Shown here: piece by piece, positions 1-11,473 of the stretch
How the letters are laid out: every line of letters starts with the position of its first letter
How positions within the stretch are numbered: position 1 is the first letter of the stretch
Assembly (NCBI GenBank): GCA_005656395.1
Contig: SRSI01000010.1
Coordinates: forward strand, 1,302,001-1,366,000
Source of the DNA: Strongyloides papillosus
Taxonomy: Eukaryota > Nematoda > Chromadorea > Rhabditida > Strongyloididae
DNA: 64,000 nt
Reading direction: 5' to 3'
Made by a program: the position numbers and the translations under genes
Notes under the pieces: generated by a model
Told to the model about the DNA's origin: nothing
What the model saw: only the letters and a program-made list of their open reading frames with translations
The model's database searches: none

Positions 1-3000
1 ATCATGCAGCCAATCATAAATTTGGTGTGATGATTATATATTCTATGCATAGATCTCTCAATTAATGTGTCACTCGTACCACCAAAACGTTTATCAATAA
101 CGAGCTTATTTCTATTTCTACTACTAGTATTTTGTAATTTATCCCAAAATGCTTCCAGAACATCTAATCCTGCTTGGGTAACTAAAATTGCCATATCATA
201 TTCAAATCTTTCTTCTTCTAGTTTTATATATAACTCTTCAGTTGGACTTTTTTTATGACAAATTCCTTCACCCCTTTTTTCATCAGACAACCAAAGTGGG
301 AATGCAACGTAATCATCATTTAAAAATTGTTGTTCAAAAGCAGTTCTTCCCGAACAAAGAGGCCTAGGATAATCAGCAGGTAATAATCTATATGATCTAC
401 CAATATTTTTAAGTGATTGAAAAAAGGCTTTTTTCGGACCTCGAACTCTTTCTGGAATCATTCTATATGGATCAGCTTTGTTTCTCATCTCTAACCATGT
501 ACTTTTAAATTTTGGGTAATTTCTAAAAATATGTTCAACTTTTTTATAGTAAGGCACATCATCAGCATATGTTATAGTTCCAGAGACTGTATCTAATAAT
601 TTTAATTGATTATGTATTGTTACTGCTTCAGAGGGAAGACGAACTTGTCGTGCTAAATTACCAAAAAATAAGCATTCTTCAGCTTCCTGTTTATTCATAT
701 TTTCATTATTTTGCAAGAAACACAATATTTCATTTGGATCTAGGTCTTTATATACAGTACAATTTTCAGCAGTTATCTCTTGTATATCTTCTTTTTCAAT
801 TGTATTTTGTGATCTCAATTCATCTCCATCAACTAATTCACTATCACTTTCCATTTCTTTTTTATTTTCTCCATCAGTAATTAATTCATTTCCACTTTGA
901 TATTCTTCATCATGATTTAAATTATATAAAAGCACATTTTCATCACTTAAACTCCCATCATCATCAGAGGAAGGTGAAAGAGGATCAACGCATAAACCTG
1001 TATACGATCTACTTCCTTTACCTTTTTTCTTTATCCTTAATTTACTATTATAAAGAAAATCATCATTAGGTACTAAAGTAGGAAATTTATTTGTACATTC
1101 CCTATTAGCTTCAATAATTTCTTTAGCAATATCCAAGTATAAATATCTTTGAGAAACATAAGTATCTGGAATAAAATCTGAAAATTCTTTTAATAGATCT
1201 TTGTTAGATGCAAATAATTGTGCGATTGATCTAAATATTTCTTCAATAGAATCATTATCTCCCGAATCCTGTATTTCTTGGTATGTCTGGAGAATATTTA
1301 GAAATTTATTGTATGTTACATCTTCATCTAAATAAAAGGCTCTTATTTTTGAGATATATAACAAAGCTTTTGCCATAGGTTTAGACATTTGTTCATTAGA
1401 TGTATCAGATTCTGTTGTTCCTTGAGGTAAAGAAATATCAGAAGTTAAAGGTAATTGTGGAGTATCATTTAGTAAAGGTAATTGTGATAAAGAGTCATAG
1501 TTATTACTCAATACTAAACTAGGATTATTTATTGACCGTAAAATGCTAGGGTCTTTTGCTAATAATGATAAAACTTGACTATTTAGAGCATTTTGTTTCA
1601 CAATTTCTGTTGCCGTTCTTAACGCTGTTCCGACGGGAAGTTCATTGTTGTAAACAGGCCATGTTTTCCCACTTGGTTCTTCAGCATATAATACATCATC
1701 AATAAGTTTAACCATATATCCTGTTGGAAGAAAAGCATTAAAACCAACGACTAAATAGGGATAACCTTTAAATAAATCGGCCACTTTTTTTATCACTTCA
1801 GGAGTATCAATTCTAGAAAAATAAAATAATTGCAATTTATCATTAAACACTTACATTTGTCCTTTGAATAAACGCATAACAGTTAAAAAATGATTGTAGA
1901 CATCAGTTCCCTGAAATTTCTTTCTAACATCATCTAAATATAATAAGGCATCATGGACTTGTAATTTCTTAGAATTTTTACTTTCAGGACCATCTACAGA
2001 AGATGACGGTGAATCATTCCCCTCCTTATCATTGATATCATTGTGAAAACTGGACAAATCATTTGTTAACGACGACTCTCTTATAAAATTTGGCACCATA
2101 TACGTATTGATTGAGTTCACTAAAGAATCATTATTTGTTCTTTGAGATTCTTGTTCACTAAGTAATGTGTTTGGAATAGATGTAGATAGAAAGTTCGAGG
2201 AATAGTTATTTCCTACAGAACCAGAAAATTCATTAAATGTATTATTAAAAGCACCAGCCAATGAATTTAATTGTCCTGAAGTGAGGCCACTAAGTTGATT
2301 TACTAAAAACTCATTAGTTAACGATCCCAATAAATTGTTAAATTGGTTTCCTAAAAAACTACATGAAAGAGATCCTGGTATATCAGTGTTTTGAGATCCG
2401 GTGAGATCAGGAGAAGATGCATTCAAAAGTGATGTTGTATTATCAATTCCACTTGTATATGCCGATGAATAGTTAGTAAGAGAAGTCCCAGCGAGATCAT
2501 TCGGTGACTTGATAGGTGAATTAAGTTCTTGATTATAGAAAGATGGAGCACCACTATAAATAGCTTTAGATATTTCTCTTGACAGAGAGGATATCACCTC
2601 ACTATTTTCTTTTGTTTTATCCTCACTACTTCCTACACTATTAAAATCTTCGGGGTTATCAATTTTACTGTCTTCTGAAACATAATTTACTGAGCCATTT
2701 GTTAGTAACGATGATTCTCCATTAGAAAATGTCGTTGTAGTTTCAGTTGATGAAATGGTTGAAATAATAATACTATCCTTTGGTACAAGATTGCTAGGTA
2801 ATGTTACTTTTAAACCACAAGGCAATTCACATGAAACAATAGTCTGAATATCCAGTTCTTTGGTTTTAAAATCTGGTTCATCTCTATCGTTGTCCTGATA
2901 AATTTTAGACACAAAATCTCGAGGTAAATCTTTATCATTATTTGGATTTTTTGTGTAAGTAATGCTTGGAGATTTTATTTTATTTCCACTGTTAGTTGTT

Positions 3001-3545
3001 AGTTTTTCTGACGAAATTCCACCTTCTACTAAAATGTCATTAGAAATTTGAGAACAATATTCACCTAAATTTCTACTACAAATCTCATTATATGAATCTA
3101 TGATATTATCAACGCTGTACTCCTTTGATGTACTCTCTTCAATTGGTAGGTTCGTTTCATTTATTTGATTTCCTGGTAAAATAGAGATACTTTCTGCGAC
3201 ATTATTTTGACTGCTAACATTTCTCACTTCGTCATTATTTAAAATTACATTTGTAGCACTTTCAGTTGTTCCGTTTCTTTTTTCTTGGTCATCTGAACTT
3301 TCTTTATTTCCACTATTACTAGAAGAAATTTGCCTAAACTTTTTATCGTCAATTATTTTTACTCCAACGTCTATTTCTCCATCACAAACTTCAGATGTAC
3401 AAGTACTTAATTTTTCCACGTTACTATTCAATGTCTGACCGCTTTCAACAATTATACTACTAGAAGTGTCAGTATCTTTAATGACCACCTCATTTTTTTC
3501 ATTTGTTACCGTTGAAGATATACTACTACTGTCTTCATTGCCCAT
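1..3545 (-). CDS. sin-3: SIN3 transcriptional corepressor scaffold (3' end beyond window)
   Basis: Scaffold of the Sin3/HDAC nuclear corepressor complex. Two exons are visible: 3545..1855 and 1812..1, with a 42-nt GT/AG intron that keeps frame; the gene continues off the left edge. About 1,170 residues are readable. The first ~525 are Ser/Asn/Thr-rich and low-complexity. PAH1 spans about residues 528-595 and is cut by the intron (LQVHDALLYLDDV, then IDTPEVIKKVADLF). PAH2 is near 704-775 (SKPMAKALLYISKI). The HDAC-interaction domain lies around 910-1080 and holds the family signature YPRPLCSGRTAFEQQFLND. Between PAH2 and that domain a PAH3-like stretch is very degenerate. A TTTTTAG acceptor lies 2 nt before the ATG, supporting trans-splicing there. 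The family call is firm; the symbol is by orthology with C. elegans. Confidence 0.93.
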
Positions 3546-4447
3546 TCCTAAAAATTTGTAAAACTGTATAAGAAATCTTAGAAAAAAACGAAATAAAAAT
3601 TAAAATAATTATGGATATCTAGAAAAAGAGCGCCAATTTCCAGTAGACACCGATATTAAGTAACAAATATAAATATACAAACTATAGTCAACCTAAAATT
3701 ATAAAGAGTAGTTTATCCGCATGTGCGCCATAGTTCGCCTGCTTGCCTTTCTCCAATTTAAATGCCATTTACATTGACCGTAAACAACGAGTACTAATAA
3801 ATATTTTGTACATATAAATTATGTGTAAATGTATACTTAATCTTATGATTTTTAACACTACTGCGCATATAAGTATTTTACTTGAAAAATTTCCAATTGT
3901 TACAGAAAAGATCTTTCAAATAGGTGCTGAACAATCTCTAGGTGGAAATGTAGTCTAAATTCTACATGTACAATTCATTTATGATCAAAAAGTAAAAAAA
4001 AGAAATCAAATTAGAATGGGATGCCGACATATACAAAATCCTAATTTTGTACATTACAAAAAATACACATACTCTGTAATTATGTATCAAATTATATATT
4101 TTCCAACATTTTTTTAATGGACAAATAAAAACATCTACACTAGATAATTTTAAAAAATAGTTTAAAATATAGATTTTTTATCAATATTTCTTTGATTTGC
4201 ACTAACAAAAAGAAATAAACTATTCTAGAAATTCCAAGCATAACATATGATTTTAAGCACAATCGCGCACATCTTCTAGAGGCATTCCTCCAATTTGAAT
4301 CAAAATACTTCCTACATGGATAAGTTTGGGTTTATGTCAACTTTTCTCCACACAATAAAAATTATTTTGGCCGTTGCTACATTTTATTTATGATTCTCTG
4401 TTGTTTTTGTTTAATTCATTGTATATTATTAAGTAAATTTTTTTAGG
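3546..4447. promoter_or_regulatory. Intergenic region between divergent SIN3 and eIF3e genes
   Basis: About 900 nt without a convincing open frame, between two divergent start codons, so it should hold both promoters. A short patch around 3715-3755 is richer in G+C than its surroundings and could carry transcription factor sites, but no specific motif was recognised. A poly-T tract and TTTTTTTAG directly precede the eIF3e ATG, matching a trans-splice acceptor. Confidence 0.5.
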
Positions 4448-6062
4448 ATGGCTGATTTTGATTTAACTCATCGTATGACACCTTTTTTTGACGTACATCT
4501 TGTCATACCATTGTTAGAATTTATCGAGGCTCGAAAAGTAAGATTTGTCTAATATGCAATTATAATTTACTTGTCAATTATTATTATAGATTTATTCGGA
4601 AGATAGTTTAGTTGAGGTACAACGAAATGTTTTATTGAAAACAAACATGATTGATAGTCTTATTGAGACTTACCCTAAGGATAAAGTTCCAGAAGAGCTT
4701 ATTACAAGAAAGGATGAAATATTGGCTCAAAGAAAAAGACTCAAGGAGGAGGCTGATGAAATTTTAACAATTTTAGAAAAACCCGAAGTTAAGGAGATGA
4801 TTGAAAATAAAAGTGAACGTGAAAGTGGTGCTAAGTTGACTGAGTTACTGTCAGCAAAACATGGTTTTAAACCCGAAATGCTTGATACACTTTTTAACTA
4901 TGCCAAATTTCTGTATGAATGTGGAAATTATAACACTTCTGCCAACATGTTAATGTACTACAGAACATTGGTATCACCTTCTGATAAGAATTTTCTAAAT
5001 GCATTGTACGGGAAATTGGCTTCTGAAATTTTGCTTCAAGAATGGATCCATGCTAAGAGTGACTTAATGAGAATAAGATTATTTATTGAAAGTAATCCCT
5101 TCAATGATGAGATTGAGCTTATTAAACATCGTGCATGGGTGATGCATTGGGCACTCTTTGTTTGTTTCAATAATCCAGAAGGAAGAGATGAAATTATTGA
5201 TATGTTTCTACATGTCCAACAATATGCTAATGCTATTCAGGTGTGTTTTAGTAGTTTAAAATGTTTTAATTTATTCTTCAAAATGGACATTGCTAGTTCA
5301 ATACGCGTCGTTGTCTTATTTGTCACTCAAAGAGTTATGTGTTTCAAATTTGATATAAATTTCATTGAAATTTAACTGACGCAATATCAAAACTGTGGCA
5401 ACTTAGGCGTTAGATTTCATAAATAATCTCACGTCAGTACTCCATCAAACAAGTAAAATTTTTGTTCCCACAAAATTAACTATTTTTTTTAGATTGTTTC
5501 TCCCCATCTCTTAAGATATCTTGCTGTAGCTATTGTTACAAGTAAGCACAAACAAACGAACAGTCTCAAAGAACTCGTTAAGCTTCTTGAATCCTACGGT
5601 GAACATTATAAAGATCCTATAACTGAATTCTTAACATGCTTGTATATTAAATATGATTTCAACGAGGCACAAAAGTATCTTAAGCAATGTCAAGGAGTTT
5701 TAGCTAATGACTTTTTCCTTACAGCATATGCCGATGAATTTAATGAAGCTTGTCGTTTACTTGTTTTTGAAAGTTTTTGTCGTATCCATAATTGTGTCAA
5801 ACTCGATATGTTAGCAGAACGACTTAACATGGATACAGAAGAAGCTGAAAAATGGATTGTTGATTTAATTAGGAAATATAAGATTGAAGGTGCCAAGATT
5901 GATTCCCAGAACAGAGAAGTTGTAATGACCCCAAATGTTCAATCACTCCATGAGCAGGTAATGGAGAGTACCAAACGCATCTACACAAGGATCCACTCGA
6001 TGGTTATGAATCTCGAGAAAATACAACTAGAACGTGAAGTCCAAGATAATGAAATTTATTAA
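4448..6062 (+). CDS. eif-3.E: Eukaryotic translation initiation factor 3 subunit E (INT6)
   Basis: Core subunit of the eIF3 complex, acting in cytoplasmic translation initiation. Three exons: 4448..4537, 4590..5240 and 5493..6062, giving 436 residues, close to other animal eIF3e proteins. The N-terminus (MADFDLTHRMTPFFDVHLV) matches the eIF3e N-terminal domain. The middle contains AKFLYECGNYNTSANML and the conserved KLASEILLQEW. The C-terminal PCI domain includes LLVFESFCRIHNCVKLDML and the winged-helix part LNMDTEEAEKWIVDLIRK. The second intron (252 nt) is long for this window, and exon 2 reads open for 135 nt into it, so an unspliced transcript would give a truncated protein. The start is fixed by homology and by the acceptor just upstream. 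Confidence 0.96.
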
Positions 6063-6268
6063 GATATTATATTGTTATTGTTAATGATAAATTTAACATT
6101 TATTAAATATAAAAAATATCAATAATTTATAAGTTATGGAAATCCATATAAATTTAAATTTACAATTATAAACAAAAATTAATTTAAAGCATGTCGATAG
6201 CATGCTTTAGTCGTTAAATACTTTTTTCCAGGCAGTCTTTAAGATAAAAATAATGATATGTTAAAGAT

Positions 6269-8388
6269 TTAGTTTTGAGATGGTGGTACATAATTTGGTT
6301 GAGTACTAACAAAATAATCATCAAAGAAATGGTACAAATGATCAAAAGTTGGCCTTCGGTCCGGATTTTTATCCCAACATTTAAGCATTACTTCGTGGTA
6401 AATTTGTTCGGGACAACCTCTAGGACAGGGCATTCTATAACCTAATTCAACTTGTTCAATGACTTCTCTATTATGCATTCCAGGATAGGGTACTTGTCCT
6501 CTTGTGAAGATTTCATATAACAATATACCATAGGACCAAACATCTGATTTTGTTGTAAAGTTACCACATGTTGCTGCTAATATGCAGCTCCATTTGACGG
6601 GGAATTTAGCACCTGTTCTTGCTTCATAAATATCTTCATCCATTAATTTTCTTGCCAATCCAAAATCGGCTACCTTAACAACAGGTACTCCAGATATTTT
6701 TTCTCCAACTAGTACATTTCTAGCTGCTAAATCTCTGTGAACAAGTTTTCTCTCCTCTAAATACATCATACCGTTTGCTATTTGTGCACACATGTCAACA
6801 CTAGCTTGTAAACTTATTTGATTTGCCTGATCACGAAGATAAGCTAATAAACTTCCATTTACCATAAATTCAGTGATTATATAAAATGGCTCTTCTTTTG
6901 TACAAACAGCATATAATTTAACAAGATTTGGATGATCACATTGTTTCATGATTTGAGCTTCTTGAAGAAAAGCTTCTGGTGACATCGTACCCGGTTTCAT
7001 TGTTTTGATTGCTACCTCAACAATTCCTCTCCATTTACCATACCATACTTCACCAAAGTTACCATCTCCTAATTTTCTTTTTAATTGCAATTGATTTCTT
7101 GGAATCTCCCAATTTTGTTGTGTATCATGACTGAGATCAGGTCTGATTGGTGCAATTCTAGGAGCAGGAAATGTTAACTGACAACATAATCCGTCCGACA
7201 ACTCTGAATAGTATGAAACTAAATCTTGTAGTGTTTGGAAAGTTCGTTTAGTTGTTATGAAGTAACCTTTATCACCATCTAATTTTTTAATCTTATAATG
7301 CTTAACAGATCCCACTCTACCATCATCGGAATCTCTTATTGTTAAAGCATATTCTTTGATGTCTGTTTCACGCTCTCTTATCAAAAATGTTCCTTTAGGT
7401 AAATTATTTGAGAGAACGAGTTTTTCAGCTCGGTTTCGAGGGATTCTTCCGGCGAACCATTCTTCACTTTCCAATGTTTGTTGTCTAGCAACAAAATTTC
7501 TTGGAACATATCCAGTTCCTCCCTTTGAGTGTTTTACATACCACCAATCAGAATTTCTAAAAATAAGTTGTTTTTTATACATGAATGAAATAAAATTTTA
7601 CATACGAATTATCTAGCAGGTACATAATATCTCCTTTTTTAAAAGATAAATCTCCTTCAGCCCTTGAATCATACGGATACAAAGCAACAAGCTTATCTTT
7701 AGTATGATCTAAAATATAAAATAAAAATCTTTAATAATATCACTTTATAAATATTTATAGTTTCAATTTTTCTACTAATTTTTTAACTATACTAATTCCT
7801 CTATATATTTTTTGTTAGAATAAAAGTAGAAATGTTCTAGACATTAACTATATACAAAGTATGTTGTTTAGTACAGGTTAGATTTAAGATAAAATCGTCT
7901 TTTAGTTAAAAAAAATGTGAAATATTAATACCTAATGAATAGTAAATGCGCTTCTACACTAAAAAATCATTATGTATCGTATATTTGAAATTTTTAACAA
8001 GTGTTATTAAGTTTAAAAGTATTTAAAAATACTTTAAAATACATTTTTTCACTTTAGTTCCTTTCTTACCTTGAATTGGTGTTCCATTATGAATGTTATT
8101 TCCTTGACGATTACTAATATCCATTGTCATTTTATTGTTCCCTCCAACTACAACTTCATGAATCATTGACGGATTATGATCAATTGAATTAGAATGATTC
8201 AAATGAAACATTGTAGGTGTTCCCACTTGGCCTGATATCTTTGGAGTACCATAACGTTCGGGAATGGGATGATGATGTTGATTGTTATCGCCATTATTCT
8301 TAATCCAATTTGGGCATTGTCCCATCATTTCTTGAGACTCATTTTTATCGATTTGTTGACCTTTTGGTTTAGAAAAACAACTTCCCAT
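6269..8388 (-). CDS. src-1: Src-family non-receptor tyrosine kinase (SRC-1 type) with altered APE motif
   Basis: Membrane-anchored signalling kinase. Three exons: 8388..8070, 7708..7606 and 7556..6269, giving 569 residues; introns of 361 and 49 nt. The N-terminus MGSCFSKP carries Gly2 for myristoylation and Cys4, a likely palmitoylation site. Then come a Gln/Asn/His-rich unique region, an SH3 domain (about 112-165, [15 protein letters not shown]), an SH2 domain (about 173-270, with the phosphotyrosine-binding Arg in GTFLIRERE) and the kinase domain: P-loop GDGNFGEVW, Lys325 of VAIK, HRD Asp416, DFG Asp438, activation-loop Tyr451 and tail Tyr563. Nearly all kinase motifs match C. elegans SRC-1, but where Src kinases have WTAPEAA this gene reads WSCILAA (residues 463-469), removing the APE Pro and Glu. 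Whether that is real, an error or a loss of activity is open. Confidence 0.95.
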
Positions 8389-9756
8389 TTTTGAGAATTT
8401 GTTAATCTAAAATGTTTTTCTTCTAAATAAATAAAAAGTTTGTACAAAAATATCGGAATATGTTAAAATAAAATACAAATAAAATGTTTCACAACGTATG
8501 TAAAACTACTACAGTAACATGAAGAGAATATAAATATTAATTTCTAAAATTACTAGAAAATTTAAAATGATAGCAATAATAAAAATTAAAATAATTTATT
8601 AATAGTTTGTGTTCGAAGAAATAAATTGTTAATACACTTAACTTTGACGCAGTAGGGGGGGGTCACTATATATGAGCAGCTGCTATAAAATATTGATTAT
8701 TATATAGTACACGATGACGAGTTTAAACTTGAAATTAAGCCGCGAATTGTTAATAGAATAATATAGAATACCTCTACCTAATATATGTTTAAAATACAAT
8801 ACTATTTAACAATTATTATACCTCAAAAATTAACAAAAAATTACAATCTATAACTCAGAAGGCAGACATTAGATTATAATACCGCTTCCTAATAAATGAA
8901 TATGAGTAACTGGATAATGTCGTAGTTCTGTTCTCATTTACTTTGGACATCATTTTATAAAAGATGACGAGAAACCAAAGATATCTTAAATCATTATATC
9001 TACAATTTCATTTACTCGTGTATGTTTATAATTTGTTTAAATGTGTCAAAATAATTAGTTCCTTGAAATCGTAGAAAGAAAAACTTTTGAAAAAGTGATA
9101 AATAAATTTTGTGAGTACATCGTTGTTTGTAAAGTATAAAAAAAAGTGTCGGTGTTTTCTAAACTTAAGCAAACATTTTACAAAATTCTTTCTATTGTAT
9201 TCAATTATATTTTGAATGTTCTTTCACTTATAAATATTAATGAAGTATTTTTTAATGTGAAAATTGTGTTGTTAGTATTATGAAATATTCCAATACATTA
9301 AAATTTAGTTTTAAAACGTTCTTTTAGATAGATTACTATAGTCATTTATCTATACTAATTAAAATTTTTAAAATATAAATTACAAAGTTTAATAAACATC
9401 AAAAATATTTTTTTATGTATTAACTAATCAATAATTTAAAGTTTGCGTTTAATAGATTTTTTTACCACATTTATGATGAAAAGTTTTCTGAAGAGAGGTG
9501 TTATAATTTTAGTCAAAAATATCAGACGTCGTTTCTTTAAAAATATTTTTAATAAAAAAATTCCTGGAATCAATTGAAAATTAATATAAGTATATAAAAT
9601 TGACTTTGATATAGAATAATTAAAATTTCTTGCTATTGACAATGTTTCATTTAATTATTTCGATATTTAATTTTTGTTTATAAAAAAACAATATATTATA
9701 GTTATCATATATAATAAATAGAATAAAAAAATTAAAAATAAAAGGCAAATAAAGTT
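8389..9756. other. Intergenic region upstream of src-1 and MPPE1
   Basis: About 1.4 kb between divergent genes. No coding frame is convincing; the 68-codon open frame on the minus strand near 9436-9642 is AT-driven and resembles nothing known. An uninterrupted run of eight G at 8655-8662 stands out in this AT-rich sequence. A T-rich acceptor (ACATTTTAG) lies just before the src-1 ATG. Confidence 0.4.
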
Positions 9757-10896
9757 ATGCTAAAATTAAGAAAATTGTTATTTATTTTTCCTATATCTAT
9801 ATTTATTTGGAATGAATTTCTAATATATTATATATTTTTTTTAAAGTGTAAATGGCCAGAACACGGAAAAGATTCTTTAAAAGCTTTTATGATATCAGAT
9901 ACTCATCTATTGGGCCCATTTAGAGGCCATTGGTTTGATAAATTGAGAAGGTGAGTTAATGCAGAAATTTTGAAATAATTTTTCTAAAGAGAATGGCAAA
10001 TGTGGAGGTCATTTCAAACATCTATGACACTTCTATCTCCAGATGTAACTTTTTTTTTGGGTGATATTTTTGATGAAGGTCAATGGAGTAATAAGGAAGG
10101 ATTTGAGAGATATATTTCTAGGTTTGATGAATTATTTAGAGTGACTAAAAATACTGCGAGGTATGTCGTAGTAGGTAATCATGATATCGGTTTTCATGAC
10201 TATATTCATCCTCAACGTGAATCATGGTTTGGTAAAACTTATCCCAATAGTACGCCTGTTGGTGTAATAGAATTAAAAAACGAGATATTTGTCCTTGTAA
10301 ATTCAATGGCTATGCATGGAGATTACTGTCGTTTGTGTCATATGGCAGAAATGGAGATTGAAAAAATTAGTAATAAATTGAAAAATGGTATAAAACAACC
10401 AAGAGTTAGTAATGGTAAAGAATTTATAAAGAAACAAAAGCAGCCAACTGTTTTAATGCATTTCCCATTGTACAGAAATAATGATATGAATTGTGAAGGA
10501 GGCAATGAATTAAATGATTTCGATATTCGTAAGTCAGAAGTGTTTAGAGAAAAATGGGATTGTTTGAGTAAAAATGCAACACAATTTATTGTTGACAGGT
10601 TAAATCCCAAAGTTGTCTTTAGTGGCCACACTCATTATGGTTGTAAAATAAAATATGATAATTTTACAGAGTATACGGTTGCATCATTTTCATGGAGAAA
10701 TAATCCTATGCCATCTTTTCTTTTGGTTATATATGATAATGGTGATGTAAAAGTAAATATATGCTTTATACCTCATGAAAATATAGTCATTTTTACATAT
10801 ATATTTAGTGTCTTATTAATTGTAATTTACTTATTTTATGTATATTACAAAAGAAATTTTGTTAATCCAAATTTTTCAAACATTAAATATGAATAG
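9757..10896 (+). CDS. Metallophosphoesterase 1 (MPPE1/PGAP5), GPI-anchor remodelling
   Basis: In mammals this enzyme removes an ethanolamine phosphate side branch from GPI anchors so that GPI proteins leave the ER. Two exons: 9757..9950 and 9990..10896, giving 366 residues. There is an N-terminal membrane segment (about residues 6-30) and a C-terminal one (about 330-352), with the catalytic domain between. Calcineurin-type metal motifs are all present: SDTHLLG, LGDIFDEGQW, VGNHDIGFH and SGHTHYG. The intron falls inside the conserved DKLRREWQM, which confirms the splice. The transthyretin-like gene starts only 52 nt after the stop on the same strand, so the two may share a transcript. Confidence 0.93.
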
Positions 10897-10948
10897 TTTA
10901 TAAAAAAATTTTTAAATATTATTTTATTAATGAATCCTTTTTTAACAA

Positions 10949-11461
10949 ATGATTTCCCATGTCTTTTTAATTATCTATTTTATTATGATAATAAATACTG
11001 CAGATTTTGTAAACATTGAGGTAGAAAAAAGGGTGATTATTGCAGGCAGAGTTTCATGTAACTTTGAATCTTCGCAAGATATAGATGTTCAATTGTGGGA
11101 AATAGATAAAACATTAGTAAATGATGTCGAATTTAAAACGACTACCGATTTGGACGGAAATTTCTACATGGATAAGACAGTTAAAGATTATTTTACTGAT
11201 GATTTGGAGTTAGTTGTTAAAATATTTCATCAATGTAATGTTAAAGATACCACCATATGTTATAATGTAGTAGAAATTCCAATTCCAACAATATTTTTCA
11301 ACCATAAACAAGATAGTGAAGAGTCACACACACCAACTGTTTATAACTTAGGAACTATTGAATTAAATACAAATCATCCAATACAAAGGAGATCATGTAG
11401 TCACATATTAGGAAGTACAATAAATAGATATATTGAATTTGGATTAAAATTTTTATCTTAA
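10949..11461 (+). CDS. Transthyretin-like family secreted protein
   Basis: Member of the large nematode TTL family, small secreted beta-sandwich proteins; the role of individual members is mostly unknown. Single exon, 170 residues. The first ~19 residues are a hydrophobic signal peptide. The domain follows with family landmarks: VIIAGRVSCNF, DVQLWEID, TTTDLDGNFYM (the TD.DG.F motif), and paired Cys residues in VKIFHQCNVKDTTICY. The start lies 52 nt after the MPPE1 stop, and that gap contains no AG dinucleotide, so any spliced-leader acceptor must lie at or upstream of the MPPE1 stop codon (an AATAG ends there) or inside this gene. Its 3' end faces SF3A3 with only 12 nt between stop codons. 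Confidence 0.88.
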   Translation: MISHVFLIIYFIMIINTADFVNIEVEKRVIIAGRVSCNFESSQDIDVQLWEIDKTLVNDVEFKTTTDLDGNFYMDKTVKDYFTDDLELVVKIFHQCNVKDTTICYNVVEIPIPTIFFNHKQDSEESHTPTVYNLGTIELNTNHPIQRRSCSHILGSTINRYIEFGLKFLS

Positions 11462-11473
11462 AATTAAACAAAA

